Positions 11,001-20,100 of a stretch of 64,000 bases of DNA are shown here, one piece after another (the first letter of the stretch is position 1; each line of letters opens with the position of its first letter). This DNA is from Chitinophaga sp. (GTDB taxonomy: Bacteria; Bacteroidota; Bacteroidia; Chitinophagales; Chitinophagaceae): assembly GCF_019236475.1 (NCBI RefSeq), contig NZ_JAFAIX010000014.1, positions 276,038-340,037 on the forward strand, written 5' to 3'. The notes beneath the pieces are model-generated. The model did no database searches. It saw only the letters and a list, made by a program, of their open reading frames with translations, and had not been told where the DNA came from. The position numbers and the translations under genes are program-made.

Positions 11001-14000
11001 ATTTATTGCTCTACAATCTTGGTTTTGATATCATTGGCGCCAACGGCAAACCGATTGTGGACCAGTCCCGCTTCAAGATTGGCGCTGTACAGCCAAGAAC
11101 CGTGTTTGAATTGGATTTCAAGGGAAGTTCCAAGCCGGGTTTACAATTCGGCGCAGGTATCACTTTGGCAAAAATTGGGTTATCGCTGGCGCCAGATAAG
11201 CTGGCAGGTTCAGCGGGTACCAATCCCATTGCCAACAATATCCTGGGTTCCGGCAGTTCCTCCGGTAATCCCCCTGTTAACCCCGAATTTTCTGTCACCG
11301 CCGCTTACGCAGATAAACTATGGGTAAACCTGAAAAGCAATACCGGTAATGGTTCACAAGTGATTGTGCCGATAGAGCGCTCTTTCGGGCCATTGTACAT
11401 TGATAGTTTAGGTTTAGGTTGGGAAGACACGAATAAGCTGTTAGACTTCCTCTTCTCCGGCAATGTGGCCCTAGCAGGTCTTAAAGCATCGGTAGTGGGT
11501 TTAACAGTAGGCGTTCCCGTTACTGATCCGACGAATTTCAGCAGTTATAAAGCAGACCTACAAGGATTAGATATTAGTTTCCAAGGAGGGGCAGTGGCCA
11601 TTAACGGCGGCTTCCTGAAAACTGAAACCACCGTCGACGGTGCAACCGTCATCATGTACAACGGTGTGGCGGTGATCAAGGCAGGTACCTTCTCGCTGGT
11701 GGCATTGGGGTCTTATGCAGAAGTACCTGTGTCTTCCGTACCTGGAGCTTCCAAAATGCCTTCCCTGTTCATTTTCGCGGTATTGAACGCTCCATTGGGA
11801 GGGCCTCCATTCCTGTTCATTACAGGAATCGCTGCGGGCTTCAGTTTCAACCGTTCGCTTTTAATACCGGATATCACCCAGGTACAGGATTTTCCACTCC
11901 TGAAAGGTCTTGTAGATGGTACTTTCGCAGAGGGCGAAGATCCAGGCAAAGCACTGGAACAACTGAGTACAGTGGTACGTCCAGAAGTGGGGCAATATTG
12001 GTTGGCCGCAGGTCTGAAGTTTACCTCCTTCGAACTATTGACCACTTCCGCCCTATTATTCCTCAGCTTTGGCAAGGAATGGGAAGTCAATTTGCTGGGA
12101 CTCAGTTTCACTTCACTCCCACCAAAGATTCCAAGAAATATGGCATTGGCCTATTTCGAACTAGCCATCAAAATATCCTTCCGTCCAGAAGAGGGAGTAC
12201 TCTCCGCCGAAGCACAACTGACGCCGAACTCGTTCGTATTATCGAGAGACGTGAAAGTGACCGGAGGGTTTGCCTTCTTCCTATGGTTTAAAAATATCAA
12301 AACATCCACCTACACCATACCTGCCGGTGACTTCGTGATCTCATTGGGTGGCTACCATCCTGATTTCAACAAGCCGGCTTGGTATCCTATCGTACCGCGA
12401 CTGGGCATGCAGTGGAAAATGGATATTTCCGTAGGCAGCATCAGTATCTCCGGTGGCGCTTACTTCGCACTGTGTCCTACTGCCGTCATGGCGGGCGGTT
12501 ATCTCAACGTGGCCTATCAACTGGGGCCATTGAAAGCATGGCTGAATGCCTCCGCCGATTTCCTCATTGAATGGAATCCGTTCTACTTCAATGTAGGTAT
12601 TAGCATCACGGTTGGTGCATCTTTCGGAACCACCATTCTTGGTGTTTCTATTACCCTCCGTGCCGAACTGGGTGCTAGCCTCCACCTGGAGGGACCTCCA
12701 ACACATGGTTACGTGAAAGTAGATTGGTTCGTGATCTCCTTCACCATTCCTGTTGGCTCCGGACAAACCCAGACAGACGACCAGAATATCACTTGGGCAG
12801 CATTTGCCGATGCCTTCCTGCCTCCTCCAGCAGTACCAGGAAGTACGATGGGCAATGCCAAACGGAAACTCAGCGCCGCTGCTGCAACACCTGTACAACA
12901 AGTGGTAAAACTCAATCCGGATAAAGGTTTACTCAGCGACAACGGCGATCGCTGGACCATTCAGCCATATCCATTTACGCTTAGCGCAAAATCAGCTATT
13001 CCAGCATCCAACATCACTGTAACCGCCAGCAATTTTAGCCAGAATGGCGTTACCGTAGGTGTTAGACCAATGGGTTATATCGATAACCTGAATGCACCAC
13101 TGACCATCACGCTTTTCAACAGCAAACAGCAGCCTGTTGACCTGGAAGCACGCAAAATCAAAATGGTAGTAGATGCCAATGGCGCGCCTTCAGCGATGTG
13201 GTCCAAAGATCCGTTGGATCGCAATAAGCCGCCACAAGGCAATGACATGGTGATTCCTGGCGCTTCCTTCGGCATCATGCTGGATGGCGATGAGTATAAT
13301 TTCCTGGGGAATGTACCAGCATTCGACATAGAAAATCTCAAATATGAAATTGGCGCTTATCGGATGTTGCCTTACAAACAGGTGATCAAATTCCCGCCAG
13401 CAGCGAGATATCCAGTGAGTGATCAGAATAATGCCTACCATGTGATTATGCATTCCATTATGAGTGATCCTATTATCGCCAAACGGAATACCATTCTCAC
13501 AGGCATAGCCGCCAGCAATATACTGGCGCCGCTTAATCCGGACCTCAGTGTCATGGCGGCATCCGCAGACATGATTCTACAAGCGCTCCCTGTTATCGCC
13601 CGACTGGCTATCTACCAAAATAATGGCGAATTGGAAGCCGCAAAAATGATCCACCCACCAGCAACACCTGCTGCTAAATTCAGCACCGCAAGTAATCTCA
13701 AAGCGCCGCAGTTGGTAGGTATGGTGAAACGATATAAAATTCATCGGAACAAAACAACCAAGTCAGGTAAACAGGAAAGCACTGTCAGGAGCCAGTACAA
13801 GTCGGTTAACAACATTTCACAAAAGACGAAAGCGCTGGCCGTTGGCACTTCTGCAGCAGATGCTCATGCCACTACCAAACAGCTCTATGATGGTACTTCC
13901 ATTCTCTGGGCAGTAGATCATCAAGCAGATACGGAACTGCACCTGAAGGGCGATCTGCCACTGCGCGTAGTTAGCTTCGACCGTCATGGCCGGTTCACAG

Positions 14001-14677
14001 GCATCCATCACGTAATAGGTGATCAACAGATTACTGTAGCACCAGGCACTGCACAAGTAGCCGTACAAGGTTATGAAGGTGAAGGCGAAGGATTTAGCGG
14101 TTGGGAAATAAACTCACAACTGTTTAAAACCAATACCGTATGGGCACTCGGCGATGCGGCGATGGTAAGGGTACAGAACAGTCAACGTATACGCGTTCGC
14201 GGTACACATACCAATACTGGCTTAATAGATGCAGCGGATCTGCTGTCACACAACCGGATAACCGATATCGGTAAAACTACCCGCAGTGGCTGGATACAAT
14301 CTGTTTTCCCTGCTGGCATTCATTATATCGGTGTATTGCTGGAAGAACAGACAGGAGCAGAAAGACTCGATGTAGGTGTTGCCGCCGGCACTATACCGAT
14401 GAAAGGCAGCAATCTCCCACCTGCACAGATATACGAAACCGAAAAAGGTACCCTGATGCTGTATGCATGTCCGCCAGCAGATACCTACAACGCGATACTG
14501 GCAGTACCAAAAGATAATAAAGTGAAAATACTCGGTATGTATGGCCTGCCAGCATTACCGACAGACAAAGAAGCTGTCCATAATTTCATGCAGCTACGCA
14601 ATGCAGGTCTGGATCTTACCGCTCCAGCAGTAAAATCCGCCACCGTAAGTATTCACTCCAAAAAACAGGCATTATGA
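5066..14677 (+). CDS. Giant 3203-aa repeat protein, DUF6603-type
   Basis: One of the largest proteins in the window, with no signal peptide and no clear membrane segment. The first third alternates helical stretches with beta-rich stretches and carries a recurring signature: TGTGTRIDPF near residue 357, TGSGTKDNPW near 616 and TGGSGTFDDPW near 877, a period of about 260 residues. Later units look more diverged. From about residue 2170 to 2560 the sequence (GGFLKTETTVDG, FLFITGIAAGFSFNRSLLIPD, DFPLLKGLVDG) matches my recollection of DUF6603, a family of unknown function. This was not verified by a search. The last 600 residues are a different, beta-like and Lys-rich region. The start at 5066 follows a TTG two codons earlier. 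It overlaps the next gene by ATGA, so the two are translationally coupled. Confidence 0.85.
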   Translation: MINEITAAKTANHNKVVPGIGDNGISFSGLDPVLASMGLLIGLLTKPNPDQDVYQLNPGWFANPINNTQQGITANPEQFEQLLTSILGKIGGNALGIPVQDSSLLGTWYPIKNGNEPTGFYLVSYQKETNGVKETVLGLGVLHTWKVPPSTPLLTVNVWGLMPFVAIGNGSFKITFANEGYPISLGVAAQGGDPKLPLVDINGISFDGVKFSAMIDVAASDPFSVSLEVLALKLGSASPANKSLADLLAISGQEMLEIATNLFMGALSYVFPNQQQYLNYITPLLGLSSQVPNLPNITLPVMEWYKLFEVASNPSKYPDGVKTLFFDWFNALCTNTEALKGWITALSGFLGNTNLQVTGTGTRIDPFLLGILNLSSIGQLDFSVATTVDEGGIRYFYPGLAFTGANVALGSSPAVFTAQANLELGQFGLSAQAVTASPEINFQFQFALKNKTTGQPLVSYDGNSVGSLTAGLILGSDGKIVPDFSLNQVVTSATSFDKVNLLSPGELAEAGAAALSAAIGTLIGIGSNDFANNIGALIGLITPVSAQGKWPTTLPAPFSGTQMAHSILNPVKAWGDYYLSILQYANDIDGKSAFAFILQEMALLLQQTVAGLKVEVTGSGTKDNPWKAGIALSSSSLPAFLTAYKQVNKDNSIDLVMGMMLQPTITVGSVEIAPSLNLEGLALQFPANDGSIAASWLPAVSAKLQLPKGFMTPDLGGVVVSVSNAQLSAEWNRLSGWGWSMLIQAPKLIINGQDITLGQDLNFDQQTDLKNLVLNAVPAFSPFLVGALGALLMRVENRAALFAIGALGLIPDISKSPVFPAGLSWTGFQQLKLNSLSNPWPDLRNYLSTTFGTAANAKSLLSLLSYVINTEIAAAPATGGSGTFDDPWTIPLPLGFEGITWYDNAGQTLGLGAGRSQTWQYQLTSGNDTTKFAFDLHARANALKYNLATGTLLFDGQVPSFSLTGVLYNPDGMLVSLPSSLGSVEKVIVGCNLSYDTTNKSFHFEPIVTLVNVTLPGQQQQAQLTLQDFLDPAFPAALQNGFMVLLNAGLQQAFAQVKAKPLFQQAYSLLSMLGLTMAPDGETDLRNIQLYKITDGLLGINTAGWNGLLANFDSYIQTQFNNLLAIQDQRSLLFNFLSEIFGIQFPKFPEPVLQLLQGLGICKPAEEGYTVDPYTLLDLISNPYKTFQQLYQQLFAVANVDNLKQLAANLAKNLGPYKTGSWTFSTDATGVISFGILPADAFQLGSFLLVSGGIQLDLNNEKLQGELDIYCEKVGITMRSGFTLKLDNGTLQTDFKAAAVWGDGSKPTAQALNLIPFKTNDFLNNVADLAPAFTLNILLNAVFEEQLLKKYPLIQQIFIGLGLGDKIPTESLAVQKVVNGYLITEAIADQQWQMPSLMGILQDPLGWILSDDVLGTNGKFSISKLVQMLSHLPEVEASNGIKVTPDPKGMKISGMPYGFEIAMSGENDIATFGFDTKELIISDNWGTLNLLSFQVSVDGNYQPSFGGELTISSGTKIPVAFFVNTGYDKEFFLKIAQGKPETPSGISLQLLPFLGWGTLAEQTARLAAAAVLKNLVPIVLEKLSDSGAKAFVDKLNAFGTAVNTTELVDNIIKVLTPSAFAAKAQEDLLKDIEAVALAWLQEKFTQTGAPTTVQGLITLLQDVMPGLTAQGGRLAFKPDSKLPITILAGLNNDGFLGLWADFSLPDTQVLKVQIVEAGVGVKLDGTVDFSFGLDVLIPVDDNSGPGLTFAYDLGKGFHLVFDPVSDGTDFSKHSDLTIELLPNFFSKPTTEVAAMQESVTDWLLQVVKVVLPRYVSLLVLNIEKVKGWLEAPIVASIAGAPTPAALLEATSLILKNNGKYELNSIDNLTQLTPSGFFGNFFYTLMQTELTLLQFGDKNSGKITVGPRKGKQDYYGVRVAAPDLKLAALPNLVVQIGAEDTEWIDKSSNNGINGEPGIGFYLPITKSGNNELHVDFSLFNLLLYNLGFDIIGANGKPIVDQSRFKIGAVQPRTVFELDFKGSSKPGLQFGAGITLAKIGLSLAPDKLAGSAGTNPIANNILGSGSSSGNPPVNPEFSVTAAYADKLWVNLKSNTGNGSQVIVPIERSFGPLYIDSLGLGWEDTNKLLDFLFSGNVALAGLKASVVGLTVGVPVTDPTNFSSYKADLQGLDISFQGGAVAINGGFLKTETTVDGATVIMYNGVAVIKAGTFSLVALGSYAEVPVSSVPGASKMPSLFIFAVLNAPLGGPPFLFITGIAAGFSFNRSLLIPDITQVQDFPLLKGLVDGTFAEGEDPGKALEQLSTVVRPEVGQYWLAAGLKFTSFELLTTSALLFLSFGKEWEVNLLGLSFTSLPPKIPRNMALAYFELAIKISFRPEEGVLSAEAQLTPNSFVLSRDVKVTGGFAFFLWFKNIKTSTYTIPAGDFVISLGGYHPDFNKPAWYPIVPRLGMQWKMDISVGSISISGGAYFALCPTAVMAGGYLNVAYQLGPLKAWLNASADFLIEWNPFYFNVGISITVGASFGTTILGVSITLRAELGASLHLEGPPTHGYVKVDWFVISFTIPVGSGQTQTDDQNITWAAFADAFLPPPAVPGSTMGNAKRKLSAAAATPVQQVVKLNPDKGLLSDNGDRWTIQPYPFTLSAKSAIPASNITVTASNFSQNGVTVGVRPMGYIDNLNAPLTITLFNSKQQPVDLEARKIKMVVDANGAPSAMWSKDPLDRNKPPQGNDMVIPGASFGIMLDGDEYNFLGNVPAFDIENLKYEIGAYRMLPYKQVIKFPPAARYPVSDQNNAYHVIMHSIMSDPIIAKRNTILTGIAASNILAPLNPDLSVMAASADMILQALPVIARLAIYQNNGELEAAKMIHPPATPAAKFSTASNLKAPQLVGMVKRYKIHRNKTTKSGKQESTVRSQYKSVNNISQKTKALAVGTSAADAHATTKQLYDGTSILWAVDHQADTELHLKGDLPLRVVSFDRHGRFTGIHHVIGDQQITVAPGTAQVAVQGYEGEGEGFSGWEINSQLFKTNTVWALGDAAMVRVQNSQRIRVRGTHTNTGLIDAADLLSHNRITDIGKTTRSGWIQSVFPAGIHYIGVLLEEQTGAERLDVGVAAGTIPMKGSNLPPAQIYETEKGTLMLYACPPADTYNAILAVPKDNKVKILGMYGLPALPTDKEAVHNFMQLRNAGLDLTAPAVKSATVSIHSKKQAL

Positions 14678-16194
14678 CATCCAGTTTTGATACCACTCCC
14701 GGCACCATAGGCCCAGGTATGATACGCTTCTACGACGCTATTCTCAATCCACTGGAAGCAGGAGAATATACTTTGAAAGCAGAACATCAAGTAAAAGATC
14801 TGCCTGGAGAAGATCCTGCACCCTATGTGGCCACGCAACAGTTAATCGTGGATGGGCCTAGGTTTTCCATCAGTCCCGCAGACATTCACATGGTATATCC
14901 TCCTGCTAACCAGGAAGGCCTCTTTGATACGGTGCTGCCCAATATGGTGTTTACCAATTTTGCATTGCCATGGGCAAGAGACATCGATCCAGCGGTTAAA
15001 AATGATAGTTATGCGAAGGCCGTAGATGCCGACAACAATCCCATTCCATGGATTGGATTACTCACCATCTACCCCGATGAACTAGCAAACAATAATGGAA
15101 CGATACTAGCAGGTGCGCCGCAAACGGTAACGGTAGCGGAGCTGGTAAAACCTACAGACAGTAAAATTCTTCCACCTGCATTGGGTGATCTCTTCGGGGC
15201 AGAAAATACGCAAGTATCCGTTGTAGATCTAGACCTGACCTATTTCCAGCAGATTTGCCCTACCATAGATGAGCTTGCATTTCTGGCCCATGGGCGGGAA
15301 GTAAATACAGGCGGAAAAATCCTGTTGGGCATGGAAGACGATGGTTGCTTTTCTCTTGTATTTGGCAATCGGCTACCAATGGCGCCAGCAAAGAATACGA
15401 TGTACCTCGTGTCTTATGAAGGACATCAGGAACATCTCCATGGAAGTACTATCAGTGGCGGCTATACGAAAATACGACTTGTACTATTGGGTACCTGGCA
15501 ATTCACCGCGCAACCTGCCCAAGGCAGTTTCATACAGTTGATGGCCAATCTTTGCTTGCAAGGCAGAGGCGGCGTAAAACTACTCCAGATGCCCCTTTCT
15601 GAGGAAACAGGAAAAATATCCGAGGACGCGCAAAAAGCCATTCAAATGGGATATGTACCCATGCAAAATAACATGCGGCAGGGAGAAGAAAGCACCTCCT
15701 GGTATCGCGGCCCATTTGTGCCCTCTCCTACTAAACGGGATTTCAGCTACGGTCCTTATCACTATAGCGACCACGCCATTCACTATGATCCAGAAAGCGG
15801 GCTATTTAACCACGCCTATAGCACCGCATGGCAAACAGGGCGTTTGCTGGCATTATCCGATTCCAATTTCTCCTCCTCCATGTTCAACTGGCGAAATAAT
15901 TATCTCAACAGCATCGTCAGCAGTACCAAACAACTGGACGGTGAAAAAATCAACGCCATTGCCGGAGAGGCACGCAGCATGATGCCAACCGCACATGCCA
16001 GTGCAGCAGTAGGCATGTTACTAGCGGGTGGCTTCAGCAAAGTAAAATGGCCGCAGATCACTACCCGTACGGAAACAGTGTTGCAGGAAGGGCTACCAGG
16101 CGTACTTAGCGAGGAAGAAAAAATTGCCATCGTAGAAAATGATGCAGATCCACTTTTAATGCTTGTTAAAAAAATAAAAGGAGAACAGCTATGA
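14674..16194 (+). CDS. Unknown 506-aa protein coupled to the giant protein
   Basis: The family is not recognised. The start codon overlaps the stop of the giant gene (ATGA), and its own stop overlaps the next start in the same way, which argues for fixed stoichiometry. The N-terminus (GMIRFYDAILNPLEAGEYTLKAEHQV) looks like a beta-sandwich domain. The middle contains a large alpha/beta region. The segment around residues 355-405 (YGPYHYSDHAIHYDPESGLFNHAYSTAWQTGRLLALSD) is rich in His, Tyr and Trp. There is no signal peptide and no membrane segment. The protein could be a structural partner of the giant repeat protein, but no enzymatic motif is visible. Confidence 0.85.
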   Translation: MTSSFDTTPGTIGPGMIRFYDAILNPLEAGEYTLKAEHQVKDLPGEDPAPYVATQQLIVDGPRFSISPADIHMVYPPANQEGLFDTVLPNMVFTNFALPWARDIDPAVKNDSYAKAVDADNNPIPWIGLLTIYPDELANNNGTILAGAPQTVTVAELVKPTDSKILPPALGDLFGAENTQVSVVDLDLTYFQQICPTIDELAFLAHGREVNTGGKILLGMEDDGCFSLVFGNRLPMAPAKNTMYLVSYEGHQEHLHGSTISGGYTKIRLVLLGTWQFTAQPAQGSFIQLMANLCLQGRGGVKLLQMPLSEETGKISEDAQKAIQMGYVPMQNNMRQGEESTSWYRGPFVPSPTKRDFSYGPYHYSDHAIHYDPESGLFNHAYSTAWQTGRLLALSDSNFSSSMFNWRNNYLNSIVSSTKQLDGEKINAIAGEARSMMPTAHASAAVGMLLAGGFSKVKWPQITTRTETVLQEGLPGVLSEEEKIAIVENDADPLLMLVKKIKGEQL

Positions 16195-17102
16195 AATCAT
16201 GGGGAAACAGAGTAGCGCTCTGCTCAAATGTAACCAAGCAGTTATTATCTGCCAAAGAGGGTAATTACCCGCCTCCGGATTTACCAGACAACCTCACTAC
16301 CTGGCTGGCCCAGCTCACCTTGCTGTATGGCGTTCCGGTAAAATATATGGTTGCGGATAATCGTATGCTACCGCAGGAATCCATGCGATTCTTTTACATA
16401 GACCGGAACTGGCTGGATCGACTGGTGGATGGCGCCCTCAGTGTAGGCGTGCTTTCTTCCAAAGAGCAAGTATTCAACGAAACTTTCTACGAAGATATTT
16501 ACGCCCAGATAGATGCCAAGCAAATGGAACTGCGCGCCAATCTGCGCAAAGAAACACCGGAGGCTATAACGGCCGCTGGTGGCGGCATGACAGGCGTTAT
16601 TTTCCGTTCCGTAGTGGTATCCGGGTGGCCAGGTTTGGAAATAGAAGCCTTTAAAGCTAATAACCCCGTAAAGATACTCCGTATGGATCGGCTGTCTGAT
16701 AACACGATGCTATGCATCTGGGACGACCTGCCAGATACGGTGAATTTTATTGAGCCTTCCGAAGGATTACACTTTGGCATTATCCAGGACCCAGGCGCCA
16801 ACACTTTTAAAGTGTACTTACGCGGCTTGGGATATCCTACTACCAAACCTTATCCTGCCGGCGAACAAATCTTTAATGGACCTGATCCAGTGGCAGCATC
16901 GGGTGGATTCCGGAATGGTGTAAAAGGGGTAATTGATATCGCTGGACTGAAAGATAGTATTACCAAGGCGATGCCTGCGGGCGCGCTGCCAGACGGTAAA
17001 TTATCACCGGGCGCCATGGCCATCCAAATGGTACGCGGGGCCGGCAAACAGCCGTATGATATGAATTCACCGGCATGTGACCCTTCCATTCCTCAATCTT
17101 AA
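16191..17102 (+). CDS. Unknown 303-aa protein
   Basis: The function is not recognised. It overlaps the upstream gene by ATGA and lies 10 bp before the next gene. Notable segments are YFIDRNWLD-like FFYIDRNWLDRLVDGALSVG near residues 65-84, FRSVVVSGWPGLEIEAF near 140-156 and the nearby RMDRLSDNTMLCIWDDLPD and IEPSEGLHFGI. I have the impression that similar strings occur in uncharacterised bacterial proteins, but I cannot name a family. There is no signal peptide and no membrane helix. Its position between two large unknown proteins suggests it belongs to the same assembly. Confidence 0.85.
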   Translation: MKSWGNRVALCSNVTKQLLSAKEGNYPPPDLPDNLTTWLAQLTLLYGVPVKYMVADNRMLPQESMRFFYIDRNWLDRLVDGALSVGVLSSKEQVFNETFYEDIYAQIDAKQMELRANLRKETPEAITAAGGGMTGVIFRSVVVSGWPGLEIEAFKANNPVKILRMDRLSDNTMLCIWDDLPDTVNFIEPSEGLHFGIIQDPGANTFKVYLRGLGYPTTKPYPAGEQIFNGPDPVAASGGFRNGVKGVIDIAGLKDSITKAMPAGALPDGKLSPGAMAIQMVRGAGKQPYDMNSPACDPSIPQS

Positions 17103-17112
17103 ATCCTACATT

Positions 17113-20100
17113 ATGGCAGACACCCAATATATTCCCGTTTGGCCAGGCCCTGTAGTAATGGTGCCTGTACCGGTTGACATACTTCGTATAGGCAATCCCG
17201 ATGTTACCTCTACTACTGTTTGGGCTACCAACAAAAATAATTACTATAACCTGTGGATGAAGCAAATCCCCGACCCTACACCGTTTGGGCAAGGTAGTTG
17301 TCCGGATGCAGGTATACACCTCATGTGGACGCTTCCCTATAGTATGCGCCAGGGACAACAATCCGACGAAAACAATCCAGATGGAAATGTGAACTTCCCA
17401 TTTGTTCCCAACCGCTGGCTGATTACTCGTTTTACCTATCCCGTACAGGATAAAAACAATCCTAATCCCACCCCACCGCAGTTGCAAGCGACCATCGTTT
17501 GCAGTGATATGCTATTTGATATTCGGGATGCCACCAATAACGGTTCTTCCAATGGTGCTAGCCAATACCCATATCCAGATGATCCTACCTTCCCCATTAA
17601 AGGCATTGGCGTACCGATGCCGCTGGCCAATTGGAAAGGGGAAGCCCGTACAGGTAAAGCCCTGATTAAGGCAGTAGGCCCTGGTGACGTATCTTGGTCG
17701 GTGGCTTATGATAACGTGAAGAATGTATTCACCCTGCATGATGATGTAGGTAGTGCTGCCGCGCAATTTACCTATTCCCTCCTGGGTTGGTATGACGACC
17801 CTACGGATGATCTGCTCTCAAAGGTTACTACCAGTACCAATGAAGAGTGGATGAATATGTTGCAAGGCCAATTCGGCTGGTCTGTAGGCGGAGCAGGAGA
17901 AGTACAGGAAGCAGTGGACGACTGGCAGGCTTGGCAGAAATCCCACGGACTGGATGGTCCTTTTGACCCCAATAAACTCCAGTTGCCACCACAGATTAAA
18001 AATGCGATGATCGCCTGGAACAACTGGCGTCAGCAATATGGCGTGAAGGAAGACAAGCCTCCTTTGCCCACCCAGTGTATTTGTCATTCCATGGCTACTG
18101 TGGGTTGGCAGGGAGACACGGTGGCCTATGGCACAGGCGTTCCCACGCCGGAAGGTGGGGTGAGCATTGCAGTTGGCAACAACGCTATGGAAGCTATCTC
18201 CTCATTTATGGCCAATAAGGTAGTGGAAAGTCAACATCAAAATCCAGCAAATATACCCATCATAGAAAGGGCGCTGGAAGCCTTCCAGAAAGATCTCTTA
18301 TCGAAACTAAACGACGATCCTACCGCGGTAGAAATGGCCATCCATGCAGATCGGTTTGAACAGCATTACAGCGGCCAAGAATGGATCGTAGTACGACCAG
18401 AAAGTACAGACGAGAAGATTCTTGGTACTGGCGGTCAACAGTCCATCCCACTGAGCGCTGCTGATACCGAAACCCTCACACAGCTCAATGCAAAACAACG
18501 AGACCTGAACACCTTGAACTTGGATTTACTTACGCTGCGACAAGAAATGTTTCAGCTCCATGTAAAACAGAGCCTCTTTGTAAAATCCACACCTGCTGCC
18601 ATTAAAACACAGGTGAATAACAGCATGGCCGCCATTACCCAAGCATTGAATACGCAAACCAATGCACGGGACCAAAAGAAAGCAGAAATAGACACAGATG
18701 CCACTGCATTCGCGACTAAGCTGGGAAATAATTTCGTGCTGAAAGCAGTGGACTTGTTGCCCGCTGCCGCACCTGTAGATCCGGTCATCATGGTTGGTGG
18801 CGCCTATATCGATACCAAACTTACATCGCCAGAACAATACACAGATACAACAGAACTCTTTGTACGCTTTACTGGACAAACAGTAACCGGTATCAGTGTA
18901 ACCTTCACCGTTAATAACACGCCTACCACACAATTGATTGCGGCGGCAGAACTCCTGGAGAAAGTAACCATCCCCACCTGGAACATCTTCCCGAAAGAAG
19001 CCATGGACCTGTGGATTGAGACCATGATCCTTGATACTTCTTGCGCTGCCTTGATTGCCTCCATTTGGTTCAGCAAGACTGGTGTCTCCCCAAATAACGA
19101 CCAGATGAAGCAACTCACCCAGCAGATCCAGGCACAGCAGACGGCTGTCTGGAATGATGCGGCTTCTCTGGGATTTCATCCGCAGGCACTGAAAGCGGTT
19201 TCTGGTATCGAAGGCGTGATACCTTCTCCATTTGGTGTAGCCTTTATCACCAAGCAACCATGGACCCCTATTTACATGGATTGGAAGATACAGTACATCC
19301 CTTCTTCCATGGATGCGACCAGCTCCTTAACCAATTGGAAACTGGGAGATATTGATTTCGACTGGACCGGCAGTAGCCTCACACCACCAACCAATAACAT
19401 TGTACTATATGGCCGTGCCGTGATGAATGCAAAATCATCGCAAGTGATAAAATCCAAAATGGCATCCTTCCAGAGAGATCCCATATTCGACGGACTTCCG
19501 CAATATGTACTGGATGATCTACAAAGAGTGGCGGGTATGGTAGGACACCTGGATTTACTCACACAGTCGATGAGCGGTTTTACCAAACAACTTATCACTT
19601 CCCTGATCTCTATCAATACTGCACCAACAGATGCAAATGTCAAAAAGCTGCTGGGTGATAGCGAACTTAATTTCAGGCCGAAGTTGGTGAATTACCAGGA
19701 CTCACAGCCTTTCTTCCCTATTCGTGCAGGCCATTTCCAACTGGTAGACCTTTGGGTGGTAGATGCTTTCGGGCAGGTATTAAAAACAAAGAGCAGCTTC
19801 GCTTCGCCACTGGACCCACTGCCGAATGTGTACTGGTGCGAAAACTTAACTACCAGCAGTCCTAACTTTAAGGACCCGGACAGCAAATATTACGGACAAC
19901 TTTCGCCGAGAGTGTCCCAGCCGTCGAATGTTCATTTGAACCTGCTGCAACAGAATAATGATACTATTAGGACTAATTCCTCTGATTTAACTAGTCCTAT
20001 TTGCGGCTGGGTAATGCCCAACCACATTGATAATTCCCTGATGGTATTTGATGCCAATGGCATCAACCAGGGGGCTATCATTAAAGTACAAAGGCAGATT

